Source: Chamaecyparis obtusa (lineage: Eukaryota > Streptophyta > Pinopsida > Cupressales > Cupressaceae). Taken from it: 64,000 bases of DNA. Below the pieces are notes generated by a model. It was not told where the DNA came from. It was given only the letters and a program-made list of their open reading frames with translations, and did not search any database. The translations under genes and the position numbers were made by a program. Of this stretch, positions 59,727 through 64,000 are shown piece by piece; within the stretch, counting starts at the first letter, position 1; each line of letters begins with the position of its first letter. The stretch is taken from the NCBI GenBank assembly GCA_027943335.1, contig BSBK01008847.1:186001-250000 (forward strand), given 5' to 3'.

Positions 59727-60119
59727 TATTGGAGTTGATAAGTAAACAACCCACTGCTCCCAAGAACACTTGTATGCAAACACCTATCACATAAAGAGAG
59801 AGAAGAAGCAAGAAGCTATGGAGGCCTGAACACATTGATCCACAAGAGAGGAGAAATCATTCGCGATGTGCAAAAACAAAAGTTTCAATTAAATAAATGA
59901 ATAATCTGCTACGAAGTTATGAATACAAAGGAGATCAATCCTTGTAAAAGGATATCTGAAAACCTAAAAATTTAAAACCTAGGTTGCACAATAATAATTA
60001 ATAAAGAAAATTAATTATTATATGCCTAAAGTTTACTTTAAGTAGAAAGAAATAATAAGTGACTTAATAATTAAATCAATATGATTTAATTAATAAGAAA
60101 ACACTTTATTACTCTAACA
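59727..60119 (-). repeat. LTR (3' LTR) of the LARD-like element
   Basis: 393 bp, TATTGGAGTTGAT to CTCTAACA. It matches 62924-63316 throughout with scattered differences. Confidence 0.92.
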
Positions 60120-62484
60120 CGCCCCCTTAAGATGAACTTTGGGAGAAGCTAAAAAACTAGAAACAACTAGTGAAAGAAAATGGGTCTCAGCAACAAAGGC
60201 CTGATCAAGTACCCAAGTACAAAAGAGAGTTTTTGAAAAATAGAGAAATAGAGAAAACCACATGGAAAGAACTCTATTCCAAAAAGAGACAAAGACTAGT
60301 CTGAAGGACTGAAGAAGCCTCCAAAACTAGGAATGTTCCAGAAAATAGGAACAAGGATGAACATGTACAAAATCATTGAAGCAAGAAGTTGCAAACTCTG
60401 TCAAGAAGTAACTGATGATCTGAAGATCCTCCACTGAAATATGACCAAGTAGAGAAGAATGTAATCTGCATGAGTTCCCTCAAACAACACTACTCAAATT
60501 AGGAGGCAAACAAAGGCAAACAAATGAAGTCAAAGATACATAATACTATAATCTGTACGAGTGCCCTCAAATGACACTACTCAAATCAAGAGGCAAACAA
60601 AGGAAAACACCTGAACTCAAAAATACAGATGACATAAAAAAACCAAAAGTCTAAAGAGCTGATCAATCAAAGCCAAAAGAGTGCATCCAAAAATAGGAAA
60701 TAAAGAGTGTCCATATGGTAAATGATCCATCTCACCGGAATGCATAGGTACCCATCCACTGCATCTGCCTAGTACATATAATCAAATACTAAATACATAG
60801 CTCATACTATCAAACCAAGGAAGCAGTAGAACCAACAGTAGAAACCCCCTCATAGTGCTGACAAGGGAGTAATGACATGTACACTGAAAAGATCATCCAA
60901 TATGAACTACAGGATATGAGAAACATCGAAGGTGCAAAGAGAGTACAAACACAAATAAAGATACCTGAGGCTAATGTCGTTGAAGGAGCACTCACATGAA
61001 AAAAGTAGATGGAAAACAAAGGCAAACATCAAACCCCCCTGGCACTTTATAATGGACTGGGAGTACATAGAGCATGAACATGTGCAAGATCCCATACATG
61101 CAATAGAATAACACTTTATCTCAGTGCGTGTGCATAAAAGAATGCTAAAAAAGTGAAGTATACACTACTCAAAGAAGAGAAAATACTACTAAAACAAAAT
61201 AATAGCCTAAGATGAGCCATTCCTCAAAGGGGAGAGATCCCAGGACCTGAAACATCCAAGATATCCACCAGATTACAAAAATGTAAAAATATGAATAAAA
61301 TGTACCTGGTGCAAAATATGGAAAAAAGACTCAGCACTGGAAATCTTACAAAACAAGCTTTCCAACGATATATCGTTTTCCCAAAACGGAGTCCGGTTGC
61401 GCAAGATAGAGCTCCCAGAGTGAAAAATTGAACATATGGCTTTGACAGTAAAAAATGTCATTCAACTATTTTGAATGCACACCACAGATTCTGCTTTCGC
61501 CCACAAGTAGAGGCTAGTATCAAACCATTATGGAAATAGAGGCTGAGTTGGATTTTGCATTAGAGATAGGTCAAGGTCATGCTCTCTTCACATGGGCCTT
61601 GCCTTCTTTTCCTCTTTATTGACACCATGTCAGTGGACCTGTCATGCCTCTCTTTTCAACATTATGAGGGTTTTCTACTATTCGTGTTGATTCTTTGCTT
61701 CCATAGTTGATCAGTTGTATATACAATTGGCACCTATATTTTCAACCAACATTTTATTCTTGCATAGTTGATTAGTGTCGTTAGAGTCACTCATACAGAT
61801 TTTTGTGTCATCTGCATCCTTGAATGATAGATGTTGTGCCTTTTTTTTCCATCTATTCATTGTTTGGGAGCGCATATGCAGATTATTCTCTTTTATATCT
61901 TCGATTGATAGATGTTTTTCCTTTGTTTTCCATCTGTTCATGGTTCAAGTCATGTCATTGGGGGCACTCATGCGGATTGATTCTGATCTTCATTTTGGTT
62001 TTCTAGGAATCTCTTCATTCAACACTATGGTGGTTATCATTTGATAGATGTCCACGATTTTCTTATCACAAGAGATGTTCTTTTATTTTTCTATTACTAT
62101 AAATTTTGAGGGGGGGTTTTTAGTCCCATTGGATTTTCCCTCTTTTCCTCTTTCCTTTTTTTTTTCTTTCTCCTTAGTTGGAATTAAGGGGGTGTGTTAG
62201 TGTATGTTGATTCCAACTACCCGTTCTACTCAATTCAGATGATATTTTATGGATGATAGTCTATTAGGATTCAATTTTGTTGAGTCATTGGTGCTCGCTG
62301 ATTTGAAAGCAAGCTTCAATTTTGATCAGAAATTTTTGGATCACCGTTTCTGACTACACTGGAACTGATATTTAATTCCTGATTGTACTCTTCACCATAA
62401 TTTTTTATTACTAACTACGGTTACGCATTATAATTTTTATTGTATAAATCATGCACTATGTGCATAATGTAATAATTTGCAGCA

Positions 62485-62620
62485 CCCAAAAACCCCTATT
62501 TCCATATAAGGCACATCAAATTTGGACAACTTTGCATTTTGGGGTATTTTTTTTGTACCAGACGGCCCTGGCACGCTTCCTGAATTTGACGTGCCTTATA
62601 TGGATATAGGGGTTTTTGGG
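62485..62620. repeat. 38-bp inverted repeat in the LARD leader
   Basis: 62485-62522 and 62583-62620 are inverted copies (CCCAAAAACCCCTAT...GGCAC and its complement) with two mismatches and a 60-nt loop. A partial third copy (ATGGATCTAGGGGTTCTTGG) is at about 62740. They lie about 300-440 nt inside the primer site. Confidence 0.85.
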
Positions 62621-62911
62621 CATTGTGAGCTCAATGGAGAGGTCCGTTTGGGCCCAAAGTGTCTCAGGATCTGTGCCAAGGCTGGTTGCAAAAACAATTT
62701 GCCACAAATTCCAACTTTGTCCAAATTGGAAAAATTTTATATGGATCTAGGGGTTCTTGGACACTGTGAACACAACTATGAGGTCCGTTTGAAGCCAAGA
62801 TGACTAGAAAAAGAGGTCCTCTTTAGATCTAATAGAAAACCCTCTAAAAACATAGATCTAGCGAACACGGCTGAATCTCTCAAGAAGAGGACAGGGAAAA
62901 ATGGATCTAAA

Positions 62912-62923
62912 GCTCTGATACCA
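62912..62923 (-). promoter_or_regulatory. tRNA-iMet primer binding site of the LARD-like element
   Basis: TGGTATCAGAGC on the minus strand, directly adjoining the right LTR. Confidence 0.93.
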
Positions 62924-63316
62924 TATTAGAGTTGATGAGTAAACAACCCATAGCTCCCAAGAACACCTGCATGAAAACACCTCTCATAGAAAGAGAGAGA
63001 AGAAGTAAGAATCTATGGAAGCCTGAACACATTGATCCATGAGAGAGGAGAAATCATTCTTGATGTGCAAAAACAAAAGTTGCAATTCAATAAATGAATA
63101 ATCTGTTACAAAGAACTATGAATAGAAAGGAGATCAATCCTTATAAAAGGAGATTTGAAAACCTAAAAAGGTAAAACCTAGGTTGCACAATAATAATTAA
63201 AAAAGAAATTAATTATTATATGCCTAAATTTATCTTAAGTAGAAAGAGATAATAAGTGAGTTAATAATTAAATCAATATGATTTAATTAATAAGAAAACA
63301 CTTTATTACTCTAATA
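62924..63316 (-). repeat. LTR (5' LTR) of the LARD-like element
   Basis: 393 bp, TATTAGAGTTGAT to CTCTAATA. GAAAA follows. Confidence 0.92.
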
Positions 63317-63321
63317 GAAAA

Positions 63322-64000
63322 GATTAGGTTGGTATGGGGAAGAAAGTCAGTCGGTAAAGGAAAAGCAGAACAGTTACCGAGCACAAAGAAAAACATATAC
63401 CTATCAATGTATACTGAACAAAATGGACACCAAACAACTGTAACTAACTAAGCAGGAAGAGTGTCGTGTAAGTATGTTAACTAAGGAAGAGTACTACCGA
63501 GTGATATAGGATGAATATAAAAGTTTGATCAAAATCTACCTGGGCAAGAAAATAGTTTACAAAGATTGAGGAAATCATTAGGTAAGATTTATTGGGAATG
63601 AAACATGATTGTAAATGATCCCAATGCATAGATTGAACCAATGAAAATAAAGAAGACATTTCTTGGAAAGAGAAAATGAATATGGATCATTGATCTATTT
63701 GTCTAAGTTTTCTGGAAGATTCAAACCCTAATTAGGTCAAGTAATTAGGAAGCTACTAAATTACTGCATAAGGATGGATTGGGAAAAAGATCAAGAGAGA
63801 GAAAATAGTGAAACGAAGAACATAGAGCATAGACAAAGCAGTTAAGGCTACCAAATAGAGGAAGTGGATGATTTTGGTGAAATCAGTCAGAGAAAGGTAA
63901 TGATATTGCAGAGAGCACAAATAATCTGACTTAGCATACAGGTAGATGCATTATCACAGTTCAGTCATTACTAGAATCTATTATTGTTTTTGTATTCTTA
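63322..64000. other. Right-end intergenic DNA
   Basis: No feature is recognised. Confidence 0.5.

Larger units (their letters stand above)
60120..62923 (-). other. Internal region of the LARD-like element
   Basis: Non-coding. It includes a repeat pair (CCTCAAATGACACTACTCAA-type, near 60478 and 60570), an approximately 85-bp tandem pair near 61825-61950 (ATAGATGTT...CCATCT.TTCAT), and a strong inverted repeat at 62485-62522 and 62583-62620. Short frames match nothing. Confidence 0.7.
59727..63316 (-). mobile_element. Non-coding LTR retrotransposon derivative (LARD-like), copia-style ends
   Basis: Two LTRs of 393 bp each (59727-60119, 62924-63316) are flanked by GAAAA at 59722-59726 and 63317-63321. 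A tRNA-iMet primer site adjoins the right LTR, and the polypurine CTTAAGGGGGCG (minus strand) adjoins the left. The LTRs have TATT...AACA or ...AATA ends. The 2804-bp internal region has no gag, RT or integrase motif. The adjoining primer site with no spacer and the CGCCCCCTTAAG junction recall copia elements. Confidence 0.9.

Overview
The window looks like repeat-rich nuclear DNA of a land plant. It holds plant-type Ty3/gypsy (Tat and chromovirus), Ty1/copia and LINE remains, LTR elements primed at a tRNA-iMet site (TGGTATCAGAGC), a eukaryotic nuclear tRNA-Cys gene and 5S rRNA-derived sequence. The old, nested retrotransposons and degenerate CCCTAA-type tract would fit a large gymnosperm genome, but I cannot name the species. 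No complete protein-coding host gene is visible. Almost every long reading frame is a decayed transposon frame. Layout: (1) 1-14454, plus strand: the 3' part of a very large Tat/Ogre-like gypsy element (gag, protease, RT, two RNase H domains, integrase, about 5.6 kb of repeat-rich non-coding DNA, then a probable 3' LTR). (2) 14455-17108: a dispersed repeat shared with 59016-59680, then AT-rich DNA with one possible orphan first exon. (3) 17925-33536: a minus-strand chromovirus array, LTR-internal-LTR-internal-LTR-internal-LTR, with a single 5-bp target duplication (ACATG) at its outer ends. Its uninterrupted target site survives in a neighbouring duplicated segment at 36519-36523. (4) 33537-38060: the other half of the broken segment, a degenerate telomere-like tract, a small foldback element, the second copy of the segment and about 0.8 kb of TA/CATA microsatellite. 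(5) 38360-43330: a decayed plus-strand gypsy RNase H/integrase frame. It is interrupted by an 869-bp insert with 10-bp direct repeats and by a young non-autonomous LTR element with a 234-codon open frame. (6) 44713-45600: a tRNA-Cys gene followed by a 5S-like, Cassandra-type sequence. (7) 47520-52730: a LINE fragment apparently split by an LTR element that keeps only gag and protease. (8) 53213-58310: a copia LTR plus gag, a gypsy LTR, and a LINE ORF2 3' end. (9) 59727-63316: a non-coding LTR element with matching LTRs and target duplication. How the parts fit: the minus-strand families (chromovirus, the 899-bp-LTR family and the gag-protease family) share LTR ends, primer site and parts of the leader or gag start. 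This suggests that the two defective families could be moved by proteins of a chromovirus relative. Decay is mostly by nonsense changes in frames that are otherwise kept, often CGA, CAA or CAG becoming stop codons where copies can be compared. This is what deamination of methylated cytosine would give.
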